From contig NC_020126.1 of NCBI RefSeq assembly GCF_000331735.1, forward strand, positions 7,195,501-7,259,500: a stretch of 64,000 bases of DNA. The letters run 5' to 3'. Positions 45,228-54,392 of the stretch are shown piece by piece. The notes below the pieces were generated by a model. It worked only from the letters and a program-made list of their open reading frames with translations, did not search any database and was not told the origin of the DNA. The position numbers and the translations under genes were made by a program. The DNA comes from Myxococcus stipitatus DSM 14675 (GTDB lineage Bacteria > Myxococcota > Myxococcia > Myxococcales > Myxococcaceae). Positions within the stretch are counted from its first letter, which is position 1, and each line of letters starts with the position of its first letter.

Positions 45228-47683
45228 GGGGACGTCCGGTGTCATGGGGCAAGGTGCTCATCTCCGCGGCGGGATTGCTGGCCCTGCTCGCGTTCGCGTA
45301 CAGCCCCGTGCTCGGCGGCAACCTGCTGGCGGGACGGGATGTGTTCCGCATCTTCTTCCCGGACTCGGCCTTCCTGCTCGAATCGCTGCGCGCGGGGGAA
45401 CTGCCGCTCTGGAATCCGTACCTGCGACTGGGCCAGCCGTTCGCCGCGACGCTGTACTCGCAGGTGTATTACCCGCCGCGCTGGGTGGCGGTGCTGCTCG
45501 CCGGGCCCATCGCGTCGATGACGGTGATGCACATCGCGCATGCGGCGCTCGCGTCCGTGGGCGTGTTCCTCCTCGCGCGAAGGCTGCGTGCGTCGTGGCC
45601 CGCGGCGCTGGTCGCGGGCGCGATGTTCGGCCTGTCGCCGATGATGACGGACCTGGGCATCCAGCAGAACGTCGTGGATGCGGCGGCGTGGAGCGGGTTC
45701 ATCGTGCTCGCCGCGCTGGACCTCACCTCTCGCTTCGGGCGAGGACCGCTGGTGCTGCTCGCGGTGACCTCCGCGATGTCGCTGTTCGCGGGCTCACCGG
45801 AGACGACGCTGTGGCAGGGAATCGTCGCGGTGCTCGTGGCGCTCCTCGGCCGCCCCTCGACGTCGGACCCTGACGCGGACTCCACGCCCACACCCGGTGG
45901 CGTCATCGGACTGGCGTCATCGGAGGGAGCGCGCGAGGAACCCCTGCTCGCCACGGGCACGCAGAGCCCCGCGGCAATCACGGTTCCTCACGACGCGGGG
46001 ACACGGGCCTTGTCCACCGCGGAAGCACACCTCCAGACCGTGACGGTGTCGCCCTCGCGGAGGGCTCGGCCCATCACACTTCGTGCACGGGTGCTCGCGG
46101 TCTCACGCGTCACCGCGGGCTTCGTCCTGTCCATCGTGCTCGCGTCGGTGGCGCTGCTCCCAGCCGCGGAGTTCGCCGGCAACTCCCTCCGAGCACAGCG
46201 CGGCTGGTCGGAGCAGCTCGCGTGGTCCGTCTCGTGGCCGCAAGTCCTCTCCACGGTGTGGCCGCTCGCGGACTGGCCTCGTGACAGGTACTGGGGCGAG
46301 GACCAGTGGTTCATCCTCAACCTCTTCCTCGGCACCCTGCCCTGCGCGCTCGCGGTGGTGGGCGGACTCCACGGCCCGCGCCGGGCTCGGCCCTTCGTGG
46401 TGGGTGCGCTGGGGCTCGTGATGCTGAGCCTGGGACGCCACCTGCCACCGGCCGCGTGGTTCATCCAGACGTTCCCGCCCTTCTCCCTCTTCCGCTATCC
46501 GGCGAAGTACTTCGTGGGCGCGGCCTTCTGCGGCGCGGTCCTCTCCGCCTTCGGGCTCGATGCGATGGGACGGCTTGCTCGCGGCGTGGCGCCGTCGCGA
46601 TGGAAGGCCGCGCTCGCGTTCGTCGGCATGGGCGTGGCCATCGCGGTCAGTGGCCCCTTGGTCCGCATGCTCCCCATGCGCGCCTCCGCCGAAGCCGGCG
46701 CGCCCTGGGTTCCCTTCGCGCTGGGCCTCGCGGTCCTCGTCTTCTTGCTGTTGCCCTGGTCCTTCGCGCGCCCTCGTCGCGTCCGGCATGGGCTGGCGGC
46801 ACTCGCGATCCTCGAGCTCGCCGCGGCGCACTCGCTGCTCGGCATTCCCAAGTACACGCCCTGGGAAGCCCTGCGGCAGCCCTTCTCCCTGCGCCCGCAC
46901 CTGCCCGCGCCCTTCCCAGGGCGCATCAGCGCGGACATCGAAGGCCCCGAGGACCCGACGCGTGCCGTGGTGACGAACACCATCGAGCGCAGCCTCGACC
47001 GCCTCATGCCCAATCGCTTCGTGGAGGAGCGCCTGCCCGCGCTGGAGGGCTACGGCGCTCCCGAACCGCTGCGCTCCAATGTCTTCCACCTCGCGGGGGA
47101 GCGCGGCGTCTACGACCTCGCGGGTGTCACCCACTATCTCCGCCAGGGCCCTCCTCCCTACGAAGACCTGGAGCTCTTGCATCAAGCGGAGGACGGAACC
47201 ACCCTCTCCCGCTCGCGCACCGCCCTGCCCCACGCCTTCCTCGTGCAGCGCGCCCGCGTCGTCACGGATGAAGAGGCCCTGGACGCGGTGCTCGACCCGG
47301 ACCAGCCCTTCCGCGAGATTGCCTTCCTCTCCTCCGGCGAGCCGCTGAATCGACCCACCTGCAAGGGAGCGGTGAGCCCCCAGGGACAGAGCGCCCAGCA
47401 CCTCGCGCTGGACGTGACGGCCTGCGACGACAGCTACCTCGTTGTCTCCGACAGCCACTACCCCGGCTGGCGAGCGACAGTGGACGGGAAGGACGTCCCC
47501 ATCCACCGCGCCAACCTGGCCCTGCGAGCGGTGCGATTGAGCCCTGGCGAGCACCACATCCGCTTCGACTACCAGCCCACCAGCTTCCGCCTCGGGCTCG
47601 TCTTGTCCTTGCTCGCGGGACTCACCCTCGTGGGGGTGGTGTTCGCGCCGCGACGCCGTCGTCCACAGGTCCGGCCGAGCTAG
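45224..47683 (+). CDS. YfhO family membrane protein
   Basis: This 819-residue protein has a polytopic N-terminal part of about twelve helices and a C-terminal soluble beta domain that ends in SHYPGWRATVDGKDVPI, the diagnostic YfhO segment, followed by one final helix. YfhO proteins are GT-C-fold sugar transferases of the envelope (lipoteichoic acid glycosylation in Bacillus). The first half carries an unusual polar insertion at about residues 210-290. It is coupled to the preceding membrane gene, so the two probably act together. Confidence 0.85.
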   Translation: MRGRPVSWGKVLISAAGLLALLAFAYSPVLGGNLLAGRDVFRIFFPDSAFLLESLRAGELPLWNPYLRLGQPFAATLYSQVYYPPRWVAVLLAGPIASMTVMHIAHAALASVGVFLLARRLRASWPAALVAGAMFGLSPMMTDLGIQQNVVDAAAWSGFIVLAALDLTSRFGRGPLVLLAVTSAMSLFAGSPETTLWQGIVAVLVALLGRPSTSDPDADSTPTPGGVIGLASSEGAREEPLLATGTQSPAAITVPHDAGTRALSTAEAHLQTVTVSPSRRARPITLRARVLAVSRVTAGFVLSIVLASVALLPAAEFAGNSLRAQRGWSEQLAWSVSWPQVLSTVWPLADWPRDRYWGEDQWFILNLFLGTLPCALAVVGGLHGPRRARPFVVGALGLVMLSLGRHLPPAAWFIQTFPPFSLFRYPAKYFVGAAFCGAVLSAFGLDAMGRLARGVAPSRWKAALAFVGMGVAIAVSGPLVRMLPMRASAEAGAPWVPFALGLAVLVFLLLPWSFARPRRVRHGLAALAILELAAAHSLLGIPKYTPWEALRQPFSLRPHLPAPFPGRISADIEGPEDPTRAVVTNTIERSLDRLMPNRFVEERLPALEGYGAPEPLRSNVFHLAGERGVYDLAGVTHYLRQGPPPYEDLELLHQAEDGTTLSRSRTALPHAFLVQRARVVTDEEALDAVLDPDQPFREIAFLSSGEPLNRPTCKGAVSPQGQSAQHLALDVTACDDSYLVVSDSHYPGWRATVDGKDVPIHRANLALRAVRLSPGEHHIRFDYQPTSFRLGLVLSLLAGLTLVGVVFAPRRRRPQVRPS

Positions 47684-48432
47684 CTGCTCTGCCGCGCGGC
47701 GTTCGCGACGAAGGCCTCCCGCGAGAAGAGCGCGAGCCCGGGCCGCTTGCTGTCGATGTTCTCCGTGAAGCGCGCGTCGCTCACGTACAGCTCGCCCAGC
47801 GCCCGGTGGAAGTCCGGGGTGCAGGGGTAGAACCAGCGGATGAGGTGTTGCCGATGCGCTTCCGCCAGGTCCATGGCCTCGCGCTCCGTCGGCGCGTGGC
47901 CCGCTTCGAGCAACCGCGCCAGCCCCTCGAAGACGCCATCGGCCTCCTCTTTGATTCGGCGCCAGTCATCCTTCTGGTACTTCGCGGTGCGCCGCTTCGA
48001 CTCCCGATACGCCTCCGTGTCGCCCCAGCGCTCCCTCACCTCGTCTTCGTAGCGCGTGGGCTCGAACCCCTCGAACATCTCTTCGCCGCTCATCTGCGTC
48101 CCCTGGTCAATGGAGGCCAGCGCCGCATCCACGGCGTGCCTCAAGGTGTCCAGCCGCTCGGCGCGCTCATCCAACAACCGGCGTTGCATGAGCAGAGCCG
48201 CGCGAAGGTTGAAGTCGGGATTGCCCAGGATGCGGCGAATCTCCTCCAGCGGGAACCCGAGCTCCCGGAAGAAGAGCACCTGTTGCAACCGCTGCAAGTC
48301 CGCCTGCGAATACAGCCGGTAGCCCGCGTCGCTGCGCTCCGACGGGCACAACAACTCCAGCGCGTCGTAGTGGTGCAGCGTGCGCACGCTGATCTTGGCC
48401 AGGCGAGCGACTTGACTGACGGTCAGGGCCAT
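47680..48432 (-). CDS. MerR family regulator with TipAS domain
   Basis: This 250-residue regulator has an N-terminal MerR helix-turn-helix (TVSQVARLAKISVRTLHHYDALELL), a coiled dimer helix, and a C-terminal TipAS-like domain from about residue 130 (YEDEVRERWGDTEAYRESKRRTAKY). TipAL proteins bind thiopeptide antibiotics and turn on resistance genes. The four-base overlap with the convergent YfhO-like gene leaves no room for a terminator. Confidence 0.88.
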   Translation of the reverse strand: MALTVSQVARLAKISVRTLHHYDALELLCPSERSDAGYRLYSQADLQRLQQVLFFRELGFPLEEIRRILGNPDFNLRAALLMQRRLLDERAERLDTLRHAVDAALASIDQGTQMSGEEMFEGFEPTRYEDEVRERWGDTEAYRESKRRTAKYQKDDWRRIKEEADGVFEGLARLLEAGHAPTEREAMDLAEAHRQHLIRWFYPCTPDFHRALGELYVSDARFTENIDSKRPGLALFSREAFVANAARQSS

Positions 48433-48506
48433 CTCTCTCCACCTCGGATGAGATGACTAATTCCTCACGTCACGTGAGGGTCAAGCCCTCGGGTTTCCTT
48501 GCCCGC

Positions 48507-48550
48507 AAAAAGAAAAACGGCGGAGCTGGAGGAACCCAGCATCCGCCGCT
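48507..48550 (-). terminator. Strong rho-independent terminator of the pilin gene
   Basis: On the minus strand GCGGCGGATGCTGG and CCAGCTCCGCCG form a stem with a short loop, followed by TTTTTCTTTTT. It is 44 bases after the pilin stop and is the clearest intrinsic terminator in the window. Confidence 0.88.
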
Positions 48551-48593
48551 TGAGGGAGGCACTCGCGACCAGCGCGGTGCCAGCCAGCGAGGC

Positions 48594-48851
48594 TCAGTAG
48601 TAGTTGTTCTCGCCGAAGTTCTTCATCGTCTTCTTGTTCAGACGGGCGTTGGAGCTCTCGCCGTCGTTCTGAACGTTGGAGTTACCCGCGAGGGCCGCGG
48701 CGGAGGCGCCGAACAGCTTGCGGATGTTGTCGCCGAACAGCGTGACCACGCCGATGGCGGCGATCGCGATGAGGGCCACGATGATGATGTACTCGGTCAT
48801 GCCCTGGCCACGAGCCTTGCGGAGCTGGTTCTTCTTCGAGATCGCCTTCAT
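48594..48851 (-). CDS. Flp/Fap-type type IVb pilin
   Basis: This 85-residue prepilin has a short charged leader and the Flp processing pattern G|XXXXEY, read as RGQGMTEYIIIVALIAI (cleavage after G15 or so), then one membrane helix. The tail of about 35 residues is polar and rich in Asn. AGGAG lies before ATG 48851. A strong terminator follows. No tad/rcp assembly genes or prepilin peptidase lie nearby, so the machinery must be encoded elsewhere. Confidence 0.9.
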   Translation of the reverse strand: MKAISKKNQLRKARGQGMTEYIIIVALIAIAAIGVVTLFGDNIRKLFGASAAALAGNSNVQNDGESSNARLNKKTMKNFGENNYY

Positions 48852-49195
48852 GGGGACTCTCCTGGGGTGGAATCGGGATTTGAAAGTCTGAAACGCACCC
48901 TGGGACGCAGGGTTCACAAGCACCCTACGGGAGATCCCACCTTCCCCTCCATCCGTCATCGGGAGGATAGGCGAAATATTCAGTGATTCCGAAAGGTTAG
49001 GCCCAAAACGCTGCTCGGAGAGCAGGAGTCCGAGCGAGCGCGGGGTGTCTTGGTGCCCCGCTGGAGGGTCCGGAAGGGGTGGCTCCGACGGAGCGTCACC
49101 TGCCGACCCTCGCTCTGAGTGTAGCTCCGGGGACGCCCTCCCGCCACCGCCGGGCTACAACCTGCCTCCAATCTCCGCCATCCTCGGAAAGGCGT
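48852..49195. other. Divergent region between pilin and spermidine synthase-like genes
   Basis: This 344-base stretch holds no supported gene. It contains an AT-rich patch near 48973-49000 with AATATT on the pilin strand and small GC-rich inverted repeats (for example CCCTG / CAGGG near 48899-48913). No promoter could be assigned with confidence. Confidence 0.45.
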
Positions 49196-51283
49196 ATGGA
49201 GGCACTCCCCCTGAATTCCCCGTCGAGCTGGCGCACCGGACTGCCGTTCCGACTCTGGGTCTTCCTCGGTTCGTTCCTGCTCTTCCAGGTGGAGCTCATC
49301 GTCGCGCGGGTGTTGCTGCCCTCGTACGGGAGCAGCGCGGCGATCTGGACGACGTGCCTGGTGTTCTACCAAGCGGTGTTGCTGCTGGGTTACTTCTACT
49401 CGAGCCGCGTCACCCCGCACGTCCTTCAAGGCCGCTATCGGTGGGCGCACCTCGCCTTCGTGCTGACAGCGGTGGTGGTCCTCCCCTTCCGGCTGCGCCA
49501 CTTCGAGCTGCCTCCAGTCGCCGCCATCCTGCTGACACTCACCCTGTCGCTGGGCTGGCCCTTTCTCGCGCTGTCGACGACCAGCGTCGTCGCGCAGGGC
49601 TGGCTCACCCGGACGTCGCATCCCTCCCGGGAGGACCCCTTCTTCCTCTACGGGACGTCCAATGCGGGGGCGCTGCTGGCGCTGCTGACGTTCCCGTTCA
49701 TCGTGGAGCCGGCGCTGGACCTCGAGACGCAGCTGCTCGTCTGGTACGTGGGCTACGGGGTCTTCGCGATGCTCGCGGCGCTGTGCATCCGGAACGTGCG
49801 GGCGGGGGCTCCCGAGGCGAAGTCGGCCACGGACCGCATGGAGTCGAGACCGAAGGCTCCGCTGACCTCGCGCCTCACGTGGCTGCTGCTGTCAGCGAGC
49901 GCCAACGCCCTGCTGCTCGCGGTGACGAATGTCCTCACGCTGGATGCCTCCATCCCGCTGCTGTGGATTCTCCCGCTGTCGCTCTATCTGCTCACGCTCA
50001 TCGTCTGCTTCTCGCGTCGACCGCCGACACCCACGGGGCTGAATCGGCTGGCGATGGGCAGCCTGGTGCTCGCGGGGGTGGCCGCGCTGTTCGCGTTGGC
50101 GCGGGCCCAGACGTCGCTGCCGTCGCTGGTGCTGCACGGCACGGTGCTCTGGGTGGGCTGCCTGTTGATGCATGGGAACCTGGTGTGGTGCCGGCCCACG
50201 GACTCCCGACTGCTGGGCTCGTTCTATCTGCACGTCTCGCTGGGAGGGCTTGCGGGGACACTGATGCTCGCGCTGGGAATCCCGCTGCTGATGGGCTCGC
50301 TCGCGCTTCCCTACCTGGACCATGGAGTCGCCGGACTGCTCATCCTCGCGGGGCTCGCGGCCCGGGATGCCTCGCGGCGGAACCAGGGGCTGCCGGTGCC
50401 TCGGCTCGCGCCCTATGTCTCCGCGGGCGCGGCGGTGTTCGTCGTCGGAATCCTCGCGGTGTCGGGCTGGGCGCTCGCGCGGGGGCGGCTGGAGGGCTCG
50501 CGCACGTTCTATGGCCAGTACACGGTGAAGGACGCGGAGGGACTGCGCCTCTTCCAGCACGGGAGCACGGTGCACGGCGTGGAGAACCTGGCGCCTGGAG
50601 AGCGAGGAGAGCCCCTCTCGTACTACCACCGAGGCTCCGCCGTGGGCCGCGTGTTCGCCTCGGCGCGGATTCCCCGGGAACAGGTCGCCGTGGTGGGACT
50701 GGGCATCGGGAGCCTCGCCGCCTACGGACGGCCCGGGGAGACGTGGGACTTCTACGAGCTGGACCCCGAGGTGGAGCGGCTGGCGAGGAGACACTTCAGC
50801 CTGCTCGGCTCGAGTCAGGCGAACGTCCGCGTGCTCGCGGGGGATGCGCGCTTGAGGATGGAAGAGGCCAAGGACCAGGGCTACGACGTCATCGTCCTCG
50901 ACGCGTTCTCCAGTGACTTCGTCCCCACGCACCTGCTGACCCGCGAGGCCATCTCGCTCTATCTGCGCAAGCTGCGGCCAGGGGGGCTCTTGCTGTTCCA
51001 CGTCTCGAGCCGACTCTTCAACCTCGTCCCCGTGCTCACGCGCTCGAGCGCGGAGCTGAACGTGCCGGGGCTGGTGAACCGACCGGAGCAGCTCTCCGTC
51101 GAGGAGCTGGCCTCGGGCCGCTCACCCAGCATCTGGTTCGCGATGTGCCCGAGTCCGGAGACGGCCGCGAGCCTCGCGCGGGAGTTCCCGTTCCAACCCG
51201 TGGGAGCAACACCCGAGATGCTCGGGCGCCGCGCGTGGACGGATGGCTACGTGAACCTGCTGCACGCGCTCGCGACCCCGTAG
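49196..51283 (+). CDS. Membrane-fused spermidine synthase-like protein (A)
   Basis: This 695-residue protein has about ten N-terminal membrane helices (to about residue 430) joined to a soluble spermidine-synthase fold. The latter shows VAVVGLGIGSLAAYG, EYLELDPEVERL-like FYELDPEVE, and YDVIVLDAFSSDFVP. The acceptor is unknown; these fusions are not proven polyamine synthases. ATG 49196 is preferred over 49079 because GGAAAGG precedes it and the hydrophobic part starts soon after. It faces a related gene. Confidence 0.82.
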   Translation: MEALPLNSPSSWRTGLPFRLWVFLGSFLLFQVELIVARVLLPSYGSSAAIWTTCLVFYQAVLLLGYFYSSRVTPHVLQGRYRWAHLAFVLTAVVVLPFRLRHFELPPVAAILLTLTLSLGWPFLALSTTSVVAQGWLTRTSHPSREDPFFLYGTSNAGALLALLTFPFIVEPALDLETQLLVWYVGYGVFAMLAALCIRNVRAGAPEAKSATDRMESRPKAPLTSRLTWLLLSASANALLLAVTNVLTLDASIPLLWILPLSLYLLTLIVCFSRRPPTPTGLNRLAMGSLVLAGVAALFALARAQTSLPSLVLHGTVLWVGCLLMHGNLVWCRPTDSRLLGSFYLHVSLGGLAGTLMLALGIPLLMGSLALPYLDHGVAGLLILAGLAARDASRRNQGLPVPRLAPYVSAGAAVFVVGILAVSGWALARGRLEGSRTFYGQYTVKDAEGLRLFQHGSTVHGVENLAPGERGEPLSYYHRGSAVGRVFASARIPREQVAVVGLGIGSLAAYGRPGETWDFYELDPEVERLARRHFSLLGSSQANVRVLAGDARLRMEEAKDQGYDVIVLDAFSSDFVPTHLLTREAISLYLRKLRPGGLLLFHVSSRLFNLVPVLTRSSAELNVPGLVNRPEQLSVEELASGRSPSIWFAMCPSPETAASLAREFPFQPVGATPEMLGRRAWTDGYVNLLHALATP

Positions 51284-51476
51284 CGAGCGGGAACACCCGA
51301 GGGCGATGCACACCCTCGGTAGAGCACCGCGCCCCCCGCAGGCCATCGCTCGCCAACGAGAAGGTCCACCAGGCCGGGGGCCCTCGAGCCCGTCCCTGGC
51401 GCGAGCTGCCCTCGTCAGGGGCCTCGGACGAGAGCAGGCGTCCCGTCCTCCCCTCAGTGCCCGAGACCTCTCGGGC

Positions 51477-54347
51477 TCACGGCACGGGAGGCGAGGCCAC
51501 GGAGGTCCCCGTGGACGCACACGCGGACGGCGGCATCGCTTCGCAGAGACCGCGCACCGCTCGGGCCAGCTCCGAGTCCTTCGGGTGCTCCGCCGCCACC
51601 AGCCGCCCCAGCTCCAGCGCGGGCATCGGATTCACGGGCGTCCACGCCGTCCGAGTCGCCCACGTCTGCTCGGTGACGAGCTTCAGATAGGTCGTGACCA
51701 GCACCGGCTCCCGCACGCCCTTGGCGATTTCAGGCTCGAGCAACGAGGCCGCCAGCGTCAGGTCCTTCTGCGCGAGCGCCGCCTTGGCCACCGCCACCGC
51801 CGCCTCACGGCTCTCCGGCGCCACCGAGCGCCACAGCGTCGCCACGCCCCGCACCAGCGGGTCGTTCAGCGCGTGGTAGCGCTCCATGTTGCGGTACAGC
51901 CGGGCCGCCTCGTCCGGCGTCGGTGGGTGCTGCTTCAGGTACTCCTCCAGGAAGAGCCGCGAGCTGCCCTCGGGAGACCGGCGCTCGTCCTTCACGCGCA
52001 CGTCCAGGTTCGCCACGAAGAACGCGATGGGCGAGGCGTACTCCAGCAGGTTCTGGTCATCCGTGTTGATGGGCCCTGGTCCCGCGAACGCAAGCTGCCC
52101 GTCCTCGCTGTGCACCTGCTTGGACAAGAGCGCGAACACATCCGTGAGCCCCACCCGCTCCAGGTCCGCCTTCACATCGGGCGCGGCCATGCGCGCGGCC
52201 AGCTTCCGGGCATCGAACGTCAGCGGCTTGCGGCTGGCCACCAGCACCAGGTCATGCGGCCCCAGCCACGTCGTCGCATGAGGGAAGGTGTCCCGCAGCG
52301 TCCGGACCACCAGCCGGATGAGCTCGTCGTTGCTCTCGTACGTGTGGATCCACTGCACCAGCACGCCATCGTCCGTGAGGTGCCGGTCCACCGTCTGGAA
52401 GAAGTCCCGGGTGAACAACCCGGACACCCCCGCCACCCACGGGTTCGAGGGCACGCTCACCACCAGGTCGTACTTGCGCTGCGCCAGCGCCATGAAGGTC
52501 TTCGCGTCGTCCACGTGGACGTGCGTGCGCGGGTCATCCACCGCGTTGCGATTGTCATCCTTGAACAGGCGCGCCGCGTCGATGACGGCCGGAGCAATCT
52601 CCACCATGTCCAGCCGCTCCACCGGATGCGCCAGCACACTGCCCGCGGTGATCGCGGCACCCGCCCCGACGAGCAGCACGTTCTTCGGGTCGCGAGGATG
52701 CAGCAGCGCCCCCAGGTGCCCCGCCACCACCTGCGTCTCCACGTCACTGCCGTTGGACGCGTCGATCTTCCCGTTGAGCTTCATGAAGCGAAGCCCCGCG
52801 GCCGGGTAGTCCGCCACCATCACCGTGGCGAAGGTGTCATCGCGATAGAAGACCGGGCGGATGTCGCGCTCCGTCTCCTCGACCAGCTTCGCGTAGCTCT
52901 CCGGGGGCTTCTGGTGCGAGCGGATGGACGCGATGCCCGACAGCCGCAGCGACCAGCCGCTCATCCCGCCCAGCACCACCACCGCCAGCAGCGCCGCCGC
53001 ACCCACCGGCCAGAGTGCGCGGGCCGGACTCGCGGGACGGCCCGGCACCGCGTGGAAGGCCAGGGCCGCGGCGATGAGGTTCGCCACCACTCCCGCCACG
53101 AAGTTGCCCTCCATGCCCCACCACGGCATCAGCACCAGCCCGCCCAGCGCGGAGCCCGTAATCGTGCCCACCGTGTTCCACAGGTACACGCTGCCCAGCT
53201 CGCGCCCCACCTCGGACACCTTCGCCGTCGCCACGCGCGCCGCCGCCGGGAACGCCGCGCCCATGAAGAACGTGGGCACCAACAGCACGAGGCAGCAGAA
53301 GCCGAACGTCAGCCACTGGAACAACGGCCACGTCTCCACCGAGCGCGTCATCATCCACTGCGCGGTGCGGAACAGATGCGGCAGCCGCACATACAGCGGC
53401 AAGGCCACGCAGAGGCTCGCCACCAACGCCACCTGCATGCGCCCGAACAGCCGCAGCGGGTCCGTCTTCTGGGCCCGCGTCATCAGCCAGAAGCTCCCCA
53501 GGCCGATGCCCAGGATGAACGCCGTCAGGATGAGCGTGAAGGCATACGTCGACGCGCCCAGGACGATGGACAGCAGGCGGATCCACGTCACCTGGTACAG
53601 CATCGCCGTGAAGCCAGACAGCAGCACGCCCACCAGCGCCGCGCGCACCGCCACGCGGGGATAGGCCACGTTCGCCGACTCATCCGCCACCGGCGCCGAG
53701 GCCCCGGGCGCCAACGCGGGAGGATGCCTGCGGGCCAGCAGCAGCGCCGCCACCGCGAGCACCACGTTGAGCCCCGCGGCCACCTTCGCGGAGGCCGACA
53801 ATCCCAGCACGGGCACCAGCCGCGTCCCCGCGATGAAGACCCCCAGCGCCGCGCCCAGGCTGTTCACCGCGTACAGCCGCGCCAACTCCCGCTGCACACC
53901 CGAGAGGCTGTCCGCGAAGTGACGCACCAGGGCAGGCAGCGTCCCGCCCATCAGCAGCGTCGGCACCACCAACGACAGGGCCGCCACCAGGAGCCGAGGC
54001 CCCACGCGCCACCCCTCCGGCACGCCCGGCGCCACCGAGAGCCACAGCGACCCCAGCGTGTCCAGCACGTGCGGGAAGATGAGCGCGTACAGCGCCACCC
54101 CCAACTCCAGCACACCGTAGAGCGCCAGTGGACTCTTCACCCGGTCCGCTGTCCGCCCGAAGACAGTCGCCCCCAGCGCCAGGCCCCCCATGAAGGTGGC
54201 GAGGACCACGGCGTGCGCCTGGCCACTGTTGCCCAGGACATTCCCGAGATACTTGGACCAGACCAGCTCGTAGACCAGCGCGGTACCTCCCGACAGGAAG
54301 AGGAGGACCGACACAAGGTTCTTCGGGAAACGCGCGTTGAGGGACAT
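51477..54347 (-). CDS. Membrane-fused spermidine synthase-like protein (B)
   Basis: This 956-residue protein has a polytopic N-terminal half of about fourteen helices, starting LVSVLLFLSGGTALVYELVWSKYLG, typical of spermidine synthase-fused transporters. A spermidine-synthase domain follows (VLLVGAGAAITAGSVL, MVEIAPAVIDAARLF, YDLVVSVPSNPWVAG, about residues 560-740), and a helical tail of some 150 residues ends it. Relative A is encoded convergently, 193 bases away. The reaction is not known. Confidence 0.85.
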   Translation of the reverse strand: MSLNARFPKNLVSVLLFLSGGTALVYELVWSKYLGNVLGNSGQAHAVVLATFMGGLALGATVFGRTADRVKSPLALYGVLELGVALYALIFPHVLDTLGSLWLSVAPGVPEGWRVGPRLLVAALSLVVPTLLMGGTLPALVRHFADSLSGVQRELARLYAVNSLGAALGVFIAGTRLVPVLGLSASAKVAAGLNVVLAVAALLLARRHPPALAPGASAPVADESANVAYPRVAVRAALVGVLLSGFTAMLYQVTWIRLLSIVLGASTYAFTLILTAFILGIGLGSFWLMTRAQKTDPLRLFGRMQVALVASLCVALPLYVRLPHLFRTAQWMMTRSVETWPLFQWLTFGFCCLVLLVPTFFMGAAFPAAARVATAKVSEVGRELGSVYLWNTVGTITGSALGGLVLMPWWGMEGNFVAGVVANLIAAALAFHAVPGRPASPARALWPVGAAALLAVVVLGGMSGWSLRLSGIASIRSHQKPPESYAKLVEETERDIRPVFYRDDTFATVMVADYPAAGLRFMKLNGKIDASNGSDVETQVVAGHLGALLHPRDPKNVLLVGAGAAITAGSVLAHPVERLDMVEIAPAVIDAARLFKDDNRNAVDDPRTHVHVDDAKTFMALAQRKYDLVVSVPSNPWVAGVSGLFTRDFFQTVDRHLTDDGVLVQWIHTYESNDELIRLVVRTLRDTFPHATTWLGPHDLVLVASRKPLTFDARKLAARMAAPDVKADLERVGLTDVFALLSKQVHSEDGQLAFAGPGPINTDDQNLLEYASPIAFFVANLDVRVKDERRSPEGSSRLFLEEYLKQHPPTPDEAARLYRNMERYHALNDPLVRGVATLWRSVAPESREAAVAVAKAALAQKDLTLAASLLEPEIAKGVREPVLVTTYLKLVTEQTWATRTAWTPVNPMPALELGRLVAAEHPKDSELARAVRGLCEAMPPSACASTGTSVASPPVP

Positions 54348-54392
54348 AAGGGGACAGCGCGGAACCTTACTCGGTATGTTCGGGACCCACCA

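Noticed and set aside
51306-54392. Open frame of about 1000 codons on the plus strand, upstream of and in frame with mrpA
   Set aside because: It is antisense to the spermidine-synthase-like gene B, is rich in His, Arg and Gln, and has no family pattern. It is a by-product of high GC.
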